From Noviherbaspirillum_A sp963522035 (GTDB taxonomy: Bacteria > Pseudomonadota > Gammaproteobacteria > Burkholderiales > Burkholderiaceae_D): 6,561 nt of DNA. The notes beneath the pieces were generated by a model. It was not told the DNA's origin, made no database searches, and saw only the letters and a program-made list of their open reading frames with translations. Location of the stretch: assembly GCA_963522035.1 (NCBI GenBank), contig CAUQYP010000264.1, positions 1-6,561 of the forward strand, read 5' to 3'. Both the position numbers and the translations under genes were made by a program. Below are positions 6,404 through 6,561 of the stretch, in pieces (within the stretch, counting starts at the first letter, position 1; each line of letters begins with the position of its first letter).

Positions 6404-6561
6404 ATGACGGGGAATTTAAATCTCGCTTTCGGCGTCTACCGCCGCGCCGCCGAAAGCGCCAGCGCGCCCGCCGTGGTCTACCGCGACAGCGTGCTGAGTT
6501 ACGGCGCGCTGGCCGCGCGCGCCAGCCGCCTGGCGGCCTGCCTGGCCGCCGAATTGGGCGG
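6404..6561 (+). CDS. N-terminus of an AMP-binding (adenylate-forming) enzyme, cut by the window edge
   Basis: Only 52 complete codons are present, running off the right edge. The start has AAGGA at 6391-6395, 8 bases before the ATG. The N-terminal pattern, APAVVYRDSVLSYGALAARA (residues 23-42) followed by SRLAACLA, is the opening of the adenylate-forming superfamily (acyl-CoA synthetases, NRPS adenylation domains, DltA-like ligases), where a phrase of the form 'A-V-x-Y-x-D-x-x-L-T-Y-x-E-L' precedes a helix rich in Ala, Arg and Leu. The catalytic motifs lie outside the window. It could activate an acyl substrate for the AtuA operon or open a separate biosynthetic cluster such as an NRPS-like one. 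The subfamily cannot be told from this piece. Confidence 0.75.
   Translation, partial: MTGNLNLAFGVYRRAAESASAPAVVYRDSVLSYGALAARASRLAACLAAELG

Overview
The window is GC-rich DNA from a Gram-negative proteobacterium. It most resembles a betaproteobacterium of the Burkholderiales (Bordetella/Achromobacter/Cupriavidus or Massilia-like groups). The reasons are a Bug-family (TctC-like) periplasmic receptor, a LysR regulator divergent from a small catabolic operon, and strong G/C bias at third codon positions. The assignment is by protein family only and goes no finer than order.

Layout, left to right. Bases 1-212 hold a low-complexity stretch with a hexanucleotide array, then a GC-rich hairpin that probably ends the minus-strand operon. 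Bases 213-5095 are one minus-strand gene set, transcribed right to left. Its order is an AtuA/DUF1446-family protein (5095-3758), its small AtuA ferredoxin-fold-like partner (3756-3448, 1 bp after the previous stop), a Bug solute receptor (3377-2409), and a large lipoprotein of the alpha/beta-hydrolase-domain family (2345-213). Gaps are 1, 70 and 63 bp, each gene has its own Shine-Dalgarno, and the last two gaps each hold a strong stem-loop without a clear T-run. Bases 5096-5228 are a divergent control region with a relatively AT-rich core and an inverted repeat. Bases 5229-6176 encode a LysR-type regulator on the plus strand. After a 227-bp gap, a plus-strand gene for an AMP-binding (adenylate-forming) enzyme begins at 6404 and runs off the right edge.

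How they may work together (inference): the arrangement looks like a LysR-controlled catabolic operon. The exported lipoprotein hydrolase could act on a substrate in the cell envelope, the Bug receptor could bind a carboxylate, and the AtuA pair could act in the cytoplasm on an acyl or branched compound. No TctA/TctB membrane partners, acyl-CoA enzymes or CoA transferase are in the window, so the substrate cannot be named. All intact genes belong to known families. The less ordinary points are the coupling of a lipoprotein hydrolase to a Bug receptor and an AtuA pair, the stem-loops on both sides of the Bug gene, and the hexanucleotide array at the left edge.
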